A stretch of 11,090 bases of DNA from Pseudomonadota bacterium. Lineage in GTDB: Bacteria; Pseudomonadota; Alphaproteobacteria; Rhizobiales; Xanthobacteraceae. The notes beneath the pieces were generated by a model. It was not told the origin of the DNA. It made no database searches and saw only the letters and a list, made by a program, of their open reading frames with translations. This document shows, piece after piece, positions 1 to 6,149 of the stretch (position 1 is the stretch's first letter; each line of letters begins with the position of its first letter). The translations under genes and the position numbers were made by a program. The stretch lies in the NCBI GenBank assembly GCA_023435725.1, contig JAEYRD010000114.1, positions 1 to 11,090 on the forward strand, written 5' to 3'.

Positions 1-1
1 G

Positions 2-316
2 GCGTCTGCCACGACCAGCGACAAGAAAGCCCGAGAGGCCGCAGCGAATTACGAGCGAGAACAGGCTCGGCGCGAGGCGAAAATCCGACAGGAAGAGGCC
101 GCCCTCGCGCGGAAGCGAGAGCAGCGACAAAAGCTGATCGCGAAGGCGCAAGCCGCGCTTGAAGATGCGGAACGGGAGCACGAGGCCAAGGCCGCCGCCC
201 TCGAGGCCGAGCGGGCCGCGGTCGAGGAGCGGGCGCAAGCCGAACAGGCGCGCTGGTTCAGGCAAAAGGAAAAGCTGACGGCTGCCTTGCGCCGGGCCCG
301 TGAACAAGAGCGGTGA
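2..316 (+). CDS. 3' end of a coiled-coil, Ala/Glu/Arg-rich protein (partial)
   Basis: An open frame enters from the left edge and runs for 104 codons to TGA at 314-316. The translation is almost wholly Ala, Glu, Arg, Lys and Gln (for example LEDAEREHEAKAAALEAER), with no proline or glycine, as expected of a long continuous alpha-helix or coiled coil. It ends in a short basic tail (ALRRAREQER). Codon third positions are GC-rich and the frame is uninterrupted, which supports real coding. The start lies outside the window, so total length, signal peptide and any N-terminal domain are unknown. TolA-like or other envelope or structural helical proteins look like this, but low-complexity helices match many unrelated families, so no function is assigned. 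It converges on the VOC gene, with 36 bp between the two stop codons. Confidence 0.7.
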   Translation, partial: ASATTSDKKAREAAANYEREQARREAKIRQEEAALARKREQRQKLIAKAQAALEDAEREHEAKAAALEAERAAVEERAQAEQARWFRQKEKLTAALRRAREQER

Positions 317-352
317 CCCGTCTTTCCGGCCGAGCGCAGTCCTTCCGATTTC

Positions 353-1240
353 CTATCCCTCGTATTGATCCGGCCCCATCGCCCAGTGCGATTCGTCGTG
401 GCCGGATGCGTAATTGCGATTGGTCAGCGCCGGATTGCGATTGACCATCGGCCGCATGAACATCGGGTGGGTGGCGCTGCGCACCTCGTGCTCGACCGTG
501 AACAAATGCCTGCCGCTGTCGAGATCGACGATGTCGCAGAACCGGTACTGGTATTGATTGTCCTCGCGGGAGATCAGGTCCCGCGCCAGAAGCTTGCGGT
601 AAGGACCGGAGAAGTCGGTGATGTACATCTGCACATGGTGTCCATCATAGTTCGGCTGCGGCCGATCGGTCTCGCGAAACAGCAAATGCTGGTTTCGGCC
701 GGTCTTCACCGCCGCAACCTGGCCGTCGCCGTTCCAGAGCTCGGCGGGCATGCCCATGATCTCGAGATAGAAGGCGCAAATGCTCTGCGCCGATCCGGCC
801 GGTACGTCAAACTCGACATAGGGGATTCCGAGCGCGATACGCCCGAAGCGCGCTGCGTCGGGTTCATAGCAGCGCAGCCGGTTGCCCCACGGGCAGGTCG
901 CCTCGACATGATCATTGTGCTCGGTGAACGCGAACGCCGTGCCCTCGAGCTTTTTGGCGACTGACGCGAGCCGCTGCAGCAGGGCGTTGCGGCCCTCGAT
1001 GACCAGCCCGACATGACCGCGCAGCACCTGCGGCCTGCCGCTCGGCAAGTGAAACTGGCTTCGTCCGGCGTTGATCCACATGTTGGTGTCGGACACCATC
1101 AGATAGGGATCGCGGGTCAGCCCAAGTCCCGTGACATAGAATAACGTCGCCAGGCGCTGATCCGGGACCTGGATGTTGACGTGCTCGAAATGGATCGCAT
1201 TCCCGAGATCTTCAGCGGATCGATCGAATTGCTGCGGCAT
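353..1240 (-). CDS. VOC-family protein (glyoxalase / extradiol dioxygenase fold), two modules
   Basis: This 295-residue protein has two consecutive vicinal-oxygen-chelate domains, about residues 16-130 and 138-255. Such proteins bind a divalent metal and act as extradiol ring-cleavage dioxygenases, glyoxalases or isomerases. In domain 1 the candidate metal ligands are His20 (HFEHVNIQVPD), His76 (RGHVGLVIEG) and Glu126 (RCYEPD). Their spacing of 56 and 50 resembles the His-His-Glu triad of extradiol dioxygenases. In domain 2 the equivalent places hold Glu143, His201 or His202, and Glu250. The length is close to that of two-domain extradiol enzymes, but there is an unusual Asn/Met/His-rich C-terminal tail. 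The ATG at 1240 is the only start in the frame, and the ribosome site before it is weak. There is no signal peptide, so it should be cytoplasmic. It is divergent from the CoA-transferase gene, hinting at a shared catabolic pathway. The fold is fairly sure; the reaction is unknown. Confidence 0.85.
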   Translation of the reverse strand: MPQQFDRSAEDLGNAIHFEHVNIQVPDQRLATLFYVTGLGLTRDPYLMVSDTNMWINAGRSQFHLPSGRPQVLRGHVGLVIEGRNALLQRLASVAKKLEGTAFAFTEHNDHVEATCPWGNRLRCYEPDAARFGRIALGIPYVEFDVPAGSAQSICAFYLEIMGMPAELWNGDGQVAAVKTGRNQHLLFRETDRPQPNYDGHHVQMYITDFSGPYRKLLARDLISREDNQYQYRFCDIVDLDSGRHLFTVEHEVRSATHPMFMRPMVNRNPALTNRNYASGHDESHWAMGPDQYEG

Positions 1241-1417
1241 GGTGTGCGCTCTGGCTATGGGGCAGACGGGTCATACTAGAGCAGAATTTCCGCCGGCCGA
1301 AACTGCCGGGCGATCAAATCTGCAGACCGGATATGATCTCCGCTGCCGCCTTGCCGTGGCGGCCAGTCCCTGTAATCTGACGAAAACACAAGGCAAAAAG
1401 GGCGAGGGAAGGGATTG
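1241..1417. promoter_or_regulatory. divergent promoter region between the VOC and CoA-transferase genes
   Basis: This 177-bp gap separates two divergent genes and must hold a promoter for each. No clear -35/-10 pair stands out. Two structures are visible. One is an imperfect 16-bp palindrome at 1287-1302 (TTTCCGCCGGCCGAAA, one mismatched pair per half), a possible operator. The other is a 6-bp perfect stem, GCCGCC (1345-1350) with GGCGGC (1358-1363), around a 7-nt loop in the presumed leader of the CoA-transferase gene. Neither matches an operator I recognise. A short plus-strand open frame across this region looks non-coding. Confidence 0.4.
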
Positions 1418-2605
1418 ATGGGAGGAGTTCTGGAGGGCGTACGTGTCCTCGATTTCGGTCGCTATATCGCGGGGCCGTATTGCGCGACGTTGCTGGCCGA
1501 ATTCGGTGCCGAGGTCATTCGCGTGGAGAAGCGCGACGGCAGCGAGGACCGGTTCGTGGCGCCGGTCGGTGACGGCGGCGAAGGCGCGCTGTTTCTGCAG
1601 ATCAACCGAAACAAGAAGTGCATCACGCTCGATCCGATGAAGCCGGAGGGGCAGGAGGTGATGCGCCGGCTGATTGCGACCGCGGACGTCGTCGTCGCCA
1701 ATCTGCCACCGCAGACCCTGCGCACGATGAAGCTCGATTATGAGTCATTGAAGGCGATCAAGCCCGACATCATCCTGACGACGGCAACTGCGTTCGGCGG
1801 CCCGGGGCCATGGTCCGATCGCGTCGGCTTCGACGGTGTCGGACAGGTCATGTCGGGCTCGGTGTATATGACCGGCGCCGGCGACCCGCCCTATCGGGCC
1901 GCGGTGAACTGGGTCGATTTCGGAACGGCGCTGCATTGCGCGTTCGGAACGCTCGCCGCGCTGATCGAGCGCGGCAAATCCGGGCGCGGGCAGATCGTCG
2001 AGGGCGCGTTGCTCGCAACCGCGCTGTCCTTCACCAATGCGACGCTGATCGAGCAGGCCGTGATCAACGTCAATCGCGTGCCGACCGGCAACCTCGGCCA
2101 GACCGCAGCGCCTGCCGACATCTACCGCACCAAGGACGGCTGGGTGCTGTGCCAGGTCACGGGTCACCCGTTGTTCAAGCGCTGGGCCAGGCTCATGGGT
2201 GAGGAGGAGCAGTGGCTGAATGATCCGCGTTTTGCCGACGATATCAGCCGCGGCAACAACGGGCCTATCGTCAGCGAGCGGATGGCGCGCTGGTGCGCCG
2301 AGCGCACCACGCAGGAGGCCGTCGACGCGCTGGGCAAGGCGATGATTCCGACCGGGCCCGTGCTCAGCCCGCAACAGGCGCTGGATCACCCGCACATCCG
2401 TGCCGCCGGATTCTTGCAGGACGTCGATTATCCCGGCTTGCCGAAACAAGCCCCGGTCGCCCGTGCGGCCGTCCGGTTGTCGGAAACGCCGGGGGAAATC
2501 GCGAGCCGCCCGCCGACGCTCGGCGAGCATACCGATCGTGTCCTGGCCGAGCTCGGATACGACGCGGCTGCGATTGGGGCGCTTCGGCAAAGTGGCATCG
2601 TTTAG
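1418..2605 (+). CDS. family III CoA-transferase (CaiB/BaiF type)
   Basis: The 395-residue product is a cytoplasmic acyl-CoA:carboxylate CoA-transferase of the CaiB/BaiF/formyl-CoA transferase family, close to the usual size of about 400 residues. The N-terminus has the typical opening (LEGVRVLDFGRYIAGPYCA, then GAEVIRVEK). The expected catalytic Asp, which forms the mixed anhydride with the substrate carboxylate, is Asp167 in NWVDFGTAL, followed by the usual small-residue helix. A conserved C-terminal region (GPVLSPQQALDHPHIRAAGF) is present. The ATG at 1418 was preferred over the TTG one codon earlier, because the purine-rich GAGGGAAGGGA at 1404-1414 sits well before it. The substrate cannot be read from sequence; family members activate oxalate, carnitine, bile acids, alpha-methylacyl groups or dicarboxylates. 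The gene is divergent from the VOC gene, and 272 bp separate it from the binding-protein gene downstream. Confidence 0.93.
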   Translation: MGGVLEGVRVLDFGRYIAGPYCATLLAEFGAEVIRVEKRDGSEDRFVAPVGDGGEGALFLQINRNKKCITLDPMKPEGQEVMRRLIATADVVVANLPPQTLRTMKLDYESLKAIKPDIILTTATAFGGPGPWSDRVGFDGVGQVMSGSVYMTGAGDPPYRAAVNWVDFGTALHCAFGTLAALIERGKSGRGQIVEGALLATALSFTNATLIEQAVINVNRVPTGNLGQTAAPADIYRTKDGWVLCQVTGHPLFKRWARLMGEEEQWLNDPRFADDISRGNNGPIVSERMARWCAERTTQEAVDALGKAMIPTGPVLSPQQALDHPHIRAAGFLQDVDYPGLPKQAPVARAAVRLSETPGEIASRPPTLGEHTDRVLAELGYDAAAIGALRQSGIV

Positions 2606-2877
2606 CGCACGGGAATGGCGGGGCTCGCGACCATCGGCGCGGGCGGTCATGGTTGACTCTTTGGCTGAACTCCCGGCTGGTCCTGCCGCAGCCGCTTCGC
2701 CGTGATGCGCCTCACGCTTGCGGAAGGGGTCGTCGTGAATTCATTTCCCGTTTTGCGCCGAATGGAGAAGGTGTGGCCTGCCACGGCCCGCCAATATGGA
2801 TTTCCATTTCATTGATTTCGCCCTGCGGAGAAGTGAATACGTTTCCAATCATTGTCGCTGAGTTATGGAGCTCGAAG
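2606..2877 (+). promoter_or_regulatory. leader/promoter region of the MetQ-like gene
   Basis: This 272-bp stretch has no convincing gene, although the downstream frame stays open through it. It becomes AT-richer from about 2790, as expected of a promoter. A weak candidate is TTGATT at 2812-2817 with AATACG at 2836-2841 (18-bp spacing). A small inverted repeat, ATGGA/TCCAT with a 2-nt spacer, lies at 2796-2807. The ribosome site GGAG at 2867-2870 is 7 nt before the ATG. I looked for a SAM-II-type riboswitch because of the methionine link, and could not recognise its conserved elements. Confidence 0.35.
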
Positions 2878-3660
2878 ATGTCGTTTCGTTCCGCCCTGAT
2901 CCTCTCGGGCGTGCTTGCCGCATGGTCAGCCGCAGCATCGGCAGAGACGATCAAGATCGGCGTGACACCGGGACCGCATGCGCAGATCTTCGAGGCCGTG
3001 AAGCCGATTGCCGCGAAGCACGGTCTCGACATCCAGCTCATCGAGTTCTCCGACTATGTCGTGCCGAACGCCGCGCTCGACGCCGGCGAGATCCAGGCCA
3101 ATTCGTTCCAGAACCAGCCCTATCTCGACAACCAGAAGGCCGACCGCGGCTACAAGATCGAGTCCGTCGCGCTGACCGTGAACTTCCCGATCGGCGTCTA
3201 TTCGAAGAAGCACAAGGCCTTCGCCGACATTCCCGAAGGCGGCAAGGTCTCGATCCCCAACGATCCGACCAATGGCGGCCGTGTGCTGCTGCTCCTGCGC
3301 GACAAGGGCGCGATCAAGCTGAAGGACGGTGTCGGCTTCAAGCCGACGGTGCTCGACATCACCGAGAATCCGAAGAAGCTGAAATTCGTCGAAGTCGATG
3401 CCGCGCAGGCGCCGCGCGCGCTCGACGATGTCGACGCGGCCGCGATCAACACCAACTATGCAACCCAGGCGGGCCTCGATCCCGTCAAGGATCCGATCCT
3501 GCGCGAGGATCCGAAGGGACCCTACGTCAACCTGATCGCCATTCGCACCGCAGACAAGGACAAGCCCTGGGTCAAGACCCTCGTGGACAGCTACCACACG
3601 CCCGAGGTCAAGGACTTCATACTGACCAAGTTCAAGGGCGCGGTGCTGCCGAGCTGGTAG
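2878..3660 (+). CDS. metQ: MetQ/NlpA-family ABC transporter substrate-binding protein
   Basis: The 260-residue product is a periplasmic binding protein of the NlpA/MetQ family, which delivers methionine or related compounds to a MetN-MetI importer. Residues 1-22 form a Sec signal peptide (hydrophobic SALILSGVLAAWSAAASA, cleavage before ETIKIG). There is no Cys after the signal, so unlike Escherichia coli MetQ it should be soluble rather than a lipoprotein. Family motifs follow: ETIKIGVTPGPHAQI, IEFSDYVVPNAAL, NSFQNQPYLD, SIPNDPTNGGRVLLLL, and INTNYATQAGLDP near the C-terminus. The ATG at 2878 was chosen for its GGAG ribosome site and because the signal peptide begins there; the frame is open far upstream but has no such features. 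No metN or metI lies in this window. The gene is followed by a flavin monooxygenase, so its ligand may be a methionine-like or other sulfur compound rather than methionine. That is inference. Confidence 0.92.
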   Translation: MSFRSALILSGVLAAWSAAASAETIKIGVTPGPHAQIFEAVKPIAAKHGLDIQLIEFSDYVVPNAALDAGEIQANSFQNQPYLDNQKADRGYKIESVALTVNFPIGVYSKKHKAFADIPEGGKVSIPNDPTNGGRVLLLLRDKGAIKLKDGVGFKPTVLDITENPKKLKFVEVDAAQAPRALDDVDAAAINTNYATQAGLDPVKDPILREDPKGPYVNLIAIRTADKDKPWVKTLVDSYHTPEVKDFILTKFKGAVLPSW

Positions 3661-3678
3661 GCAGTCTGCCCAGTTCGG

Positions 3679-3735
3679 CTCCAGCGGAGGGGCGATCCCG
3701 GCGGGCAGCCTTGCGCAATGCCCGCTTGTCTGGAG
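3679..3735 (+). terminator. hairpin between the MetQ-like and monooxygenase genes
   Basis: A perfect 7-bp GC-rich stem, GCGGGCA (3701-3707) with TGCCCGC (3719-3725), encloses an 11-nt loop. A second pair, CTCCAG (3679-3684) with CTGGAG (3730-3735), lies outside it, so a two-tier stem-loop is possible. There is no T-run after it, so a classical intrinsic terminator is not established. It could instead stabilise the binding-protein message, as hairpins behind abundant periplasmic-protein genes often do, or attenuate the genes downstream. Confidence 0.4.
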
Positions 3736-3789
3736 CTGCTGCAACCGACATCATCGGGGGCGTGGCCATCCTCGCCCGACAGGGGTCGT

Positions 3790-4827
3790 ATGAAACGCTT
3801 TGCAAACCTGAAACGACTGGGGTTCTTCACGCGCCTTCTCGACGAGGCGCCGGCCGCCGAGCGATACCGCTTTGCGGCCGAGCAGATCGTGCGCGCCGAG
3901 AAGGCGGGCCTCGATTCCGCATGGATCGCGCAGCATCATTTTCACGAGCGCGAGGGCGGCCTGCCGTCGCCCTTCACGTTCCTCGGCTACGTCGCAGCGC
4001 AGACCTCGCGCATCCGCCTTGGCACCGGCATCGTGACCTTGCCGCTCGAAAATGCGGTGAGGGTGGCGGAGGACGCCGCGGTGCTCGATCTGCTCTGCAA
4101 CGGCCGCTTCGAGCTCGGCGTCGGCACCGGCGGCAACCCGTCGGCCTTTGCCGCTTTCGGCCTCGACAGCGCCCAGCGCAATGAGATTTTTGCCCGCAAC
4201 CTGGAGGTCGTCCGCACCGCCTTGATTGGCAGGCCGCTCGCCGGTGGCGACACGCTCTATCCGCAGCGGCCACAACTGGACGACCGGATCTGGCAAGCGA
4301 CCTTCTCGGTGGCCGGCGGCGCACGCGCGGGCAAGGCGGGCGATGGTCTCTTGCTGTCGCGCACGCAGCCGCGAGCCAAGGAGGCACCGCACGCAACGCT
4401 GGCCGAGATCCAGAATCCGATCATCGACGCCTATCTGGCAGCGCTGCCGCCGGGACGCGAGCCCCGCATCATGGCGTCGCGCACCGTCTTCGTCGCCGAC
4501 GATCGGGCCGAGGCGATGCGACTTGCGGATATCGGGCTGCGGCGCGCGCTCCCGCAGTTCCTCAAGGGGGGCCACGCCAGGCCGGGCGAGACGCTGGAGG
4601 AGATGATCACGGCGTTCGACACGCATGTCGGCGCGGCCGACGACGTCATCGCCTCGCTCCGCGCCGATGCCACGTTGGAGCGGGTGACCGATCTCGTCTT
4701 CCAGGCGCATTCGGTCGATCCGCCGCATCCTTACATCCTGCGCTCGATCGAGCTGGTTGCGGACAAGGTCGCGCCGGCACTGGGCTGGACAAGGACAGCG
4801 GCAACCGGCGTGGCCCTGGCGGGCTAG
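3790..4827 (+). CDS. luciferase-like (LLM) FMN-dependent monooxygenase, KPN_01858-type
   Basis: The 345-residue product belongs to the bacterial luciferase-like flavin monooxygenases, TIM-barrel enzymes that use reduced FMN and O2 to oxidise small organic substrates. Visible signatures are LGFFTRLLD at the N-terminus, SAWIAQHHFHEREGGLPSPF (the QHH flavin/substrate region), SRIRLGTGIVTLPLENAVRVAED, then GRFELGVGTGGNPSAF. The C-terminal half contains SVAGGARAGKAGDGLLLSR, the usual flavin-phosphate loop. The combination with the next two genes matches the KPN_01858 family, a recollection I could not check. The ATG at 3790 with AGGGG at 3781-3785 was preferred. An in-frame ATG at 3718 lies inside a hairpin, and its extra 24 residues look non-conserved. 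No flavin reductase gene is nearby, so reduced FMN must come from elsewhere. Substrate unknown; relatives desulfonate or cleave thioethers. Confidence 0.9.
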   Translation: MKRFANLKRLGFFTRLLDEAPAAERYRFAAEQIVRAEKAGLDSAWIAQHHFHEREGGLPSPFTFLGYVAAQTSRIRLGTGIVTLPLENAVRVAEDAAVLDLLCNGRFELGVGTGGNPSAFAAFGLDSAQRNEIFARNLEVVRTALIGRPLAGGDTLYPQRPQLDDRIWQATFSVAGGARAGKAGDGLLLSRTQPRAKEAPHATLAEIQNPIIDAYLAALPPGREPRIMASRTVFVADDRAEAMRLADIGLRRALPQFLKGGHARPGETLEEMITAFDTHVGAADDVIASLRADATLERVTDLVFQAHSVDPPHPYILRSIELVADKVAPALGWTRTAATGVALAG

Positions 4828-4864
4828 TCGAAATGAGCTTGATCGCGTTGCACGAGGCTGAATA

Positions 4865-5491
4865 ATGGCTACGAAAGATATCATCGACACGCTTGCCGGG
4901 ATCGAACCGGGCTCGGCCCTGGACGCGATCCGCGTGCGCCGACAACAAGCGCGCGAGAATGCGCAGAAGAGCTATCTCTCGCTGTTCGAGCCGATTGACG
5001 CGAGCGATTTCTCGCATTCGGAGCGCGCGGCGGTCGCGCTCTTCGTGATCGGCCTTCACCGCGCGCCCGCCGTGGCTGCCTTCTATCGCGAGAAACTCGC
5101 GGCGAGCGCCGATGGAGCTCGCCTGGTCGAAGCGATCGAGGTCGAAATCGGGCGGGGCGAGACCTCGGGTCCGTACGGCGCATTTCCGGCTGGACCGCTG
5201 TCCGTCGAGAACAAGGCCGGACTGATCTGTCGCGTGAGTGCGGATCGCAAGGCGGTTCTCGGCGAACGGCTCAGTGCAGCGCTCGAACATGCCCATCTGC
5301 TGGTGTTTCGCCCGCGTGATGCCGCGTCTTCGGACATGAAGGCGTTGCTTGCGGCCGGCTGGTCGAACACCGGCATCGTCACCTTCTCTCAGCTCGTTGC
5401 GTTCCTGTCGTTCCAGGTGCGCGTCGTCGCCGGACTACGCGTACTCGGCGCCTCGCTCGGGCGCACCGCGAACGCCGCTTCTGGCGCGTAA
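4865..5491 (+). CDS. CMD-domain protein, Avi_7170-type, lacking the peroxidase Cys pair
   Basis: The 208-residue product looks like a carboxymuconolactone decarboxylase/AhpD-fold protein. A helical half contains SERAAVALFVIGLHRAPAV, and a C-terminal half contains LAAGWSNTGIVTFSQLVAF followed by a conserved Arg-rich helix. It lacks the CxxC redox motif: Cys122 is the only cysteine. Eyeball alignment with the next gene product puts Ala55, Ala67, Val70 and Tyr74 where that protein has its Glu, Cys, Cys and His. It is therefore unlikely to be a thiol peroxidase and may be a structural partner, a different enzyme or a binding protein. The ATG follows GAGG (4854-4857) by 7 nt and lies 37 bp after the monooxygenase stop. 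The next gene starts 12 bp after its stop, so co-translation is likely. Assignment to the Avi_7170 family rests on context and on the recalled family set. Confidence 0.85.
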   Translation: MATKDIIDTLAGIEPGSALDAIRVRRQQARENAQKSYLSLFEPIDASDFSHSERAAVALFVIGLHRAPAVAAFYREKLAASADGARLVEAIEVEIGRGETSGPYGAFPAGPLSVENKAGLICRVSADRKAVLGERLSAALEHAHLLVFRPRDAASSDMKALLAAGWSNTGIVTFSQLVAFLSFQVRVVAGLRVLGASLGRTANAASGA

Positions 5492-5503
5492 GGAGGCTGC
5501 ATC
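5489..5503 (+). promoter_or_regulatory. stop codon fused to a perfect ribosome-binding site
   Basis: The TAA stop of the first CMD gene (5489-5491) shares its last A with a full AGGAGG (5491-5496), placed 7 nt before the ATG at 5504. A ribosome ending the first gene releases on the Shine-Dalgarno of the second, which favours translational coupling and similar amounts of the two proteins. It is the strongest ribosome site in the window. Confidence 0.85.
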
Positions 5504-6088
5504 ATGAGCGCTGTAAGTGACGTCAATCCGCCCGTTGTCTTCACCCAGGATGAACTCGGCTGGGTGTCTTGGATCGACCCGCTCCCCGAGGCCGAACTGA
5601 CGGAACGGCATTTTGCGAGCCTTGTCGATCGTGCCCGCGCCAAGTCCGAATATTTCCGTTTGCTGGTGCGTGATCCCGAGGTGCTGGAAGCCCGCACCAA
5701 GACCGACAAGGACATTTTCTACAACACCGCCGACGGCCTGCCGCGCGCCGAGCGCGAGCTCGCGGCCGCCGCGACCTCGCGCTATAACGGCTGCATCTAT
5801 TGTGCTTCCGTGCATGCCCGATTTGCCAGCACCTATTCCAAGCGCCGCGACGACGTGCAGCGCCTGCTCGACGAGGGTGTCGGAGCCGATCTCGGCGAGC
5901 GCTGGAATGCCGTCGTCAGGGCTTCCGTTGCGCTGGCCGCAACGCCGATCGAGTTCGGTCCCGACAATGTCGAGGAGCTGCGCCGCGCTGGTCTCGACGA
6001 CGCGGAGATCGTCGACGTCATCAATGGTGCGTCGTTCTTCAACTGGGCGAACCGGCTGATGCTGTCGCTCGGCGAGCCGTCGAAATAG
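5504..6088 (+). CDS. alkylhydroperoxidase (AhpD-like) CMD protein, Avi_7169-type
   Basis: The 194-residue product carries an AhpD/CMD domain at about residues 35-190. The active-site stretch RAERELAAAATSRYNGCIYC places Glu85, Cys97 and Cys100, with His104 in ASVHARF. The intervals (12, 3 and 4 residues) equal those of Glu118, Cys130, Cys133 and His137 of Mycobacterium tuberculosis AhpD, so the thiol proton-relay peroxidase centre is intact. A second conserved stretch (LRRAGLDDAEIVDVINGASFFNWANRLML) completes the fold. The expected reaction is reduction of organic or hydrogen peroxide in the cytoplasm, with electrons from a dithiol carrier. An extra N-terminal segment (PPVVFTQDELGWVSWIDPL) is typical of the larger uncharacterised relatives rather than of plain AhpD. 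Beside a flavin monooxygenase it may clear peroxide leaked from the flavin or destroy a peroxidic product. The start is fixed by AGGAGG 7 nt upstream. Confidence 0.92.
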   Translation: MSAVSDVNPPVVFTQDELGWVSWIDPLPEAELTERHFASLVDRARAKSEYFRLLVRDPEVLEARTKTDKDIFYNTADGLPRAERELAAAATSRYNGCIYCASVHARFASTYSKRRDDVQRLLDEGVGADLGERWNAVVRASVALAATPIEFGPDNVEELRRAGLDDAEIVDVINGASFFNWANRLMLSLGEPSK

Positions 6089-6149
6089 GCAGCTTCGCTG
6101 GCACAAGAATTGCCGCTTGTTTGTAACACCTGAGTGGATGGAGCCGTGC

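Noticed and set aside
365..964. 199-codon plus-strand open frame opposite the VOC gene
   Set aside because: It lies wholly antisense to a gene with clear family motifs, has no recognisable domain, and long antisense frames are expected at this GC content.
1173..1418. 81-codon open frame across the divergent promoter region
   Set aside because: It overlaps the start of the VOC gene on the other strand, has no good ribosome site and shows no recognisable domain.
2293..2877. Upstream extension of the MetQ-like frame to 2293, giving 455 residues
   Set aside because: The extension overlaps the end of the CoA-transferase gene in another frame, is Arg/Ala/Gly-rich low-complexity text, and would bury the signal peptide. 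The GGAG site supports the ATG at 2878.
2606..2877. Possible SAM riboswitch in front of the MetQ-like gene
   Set aside because: Expected from the methionine link in alphaproteobacteria, but I could not find the conserved core or pseudoknot pairing of SAM-II. A covariance-model search would settle it.
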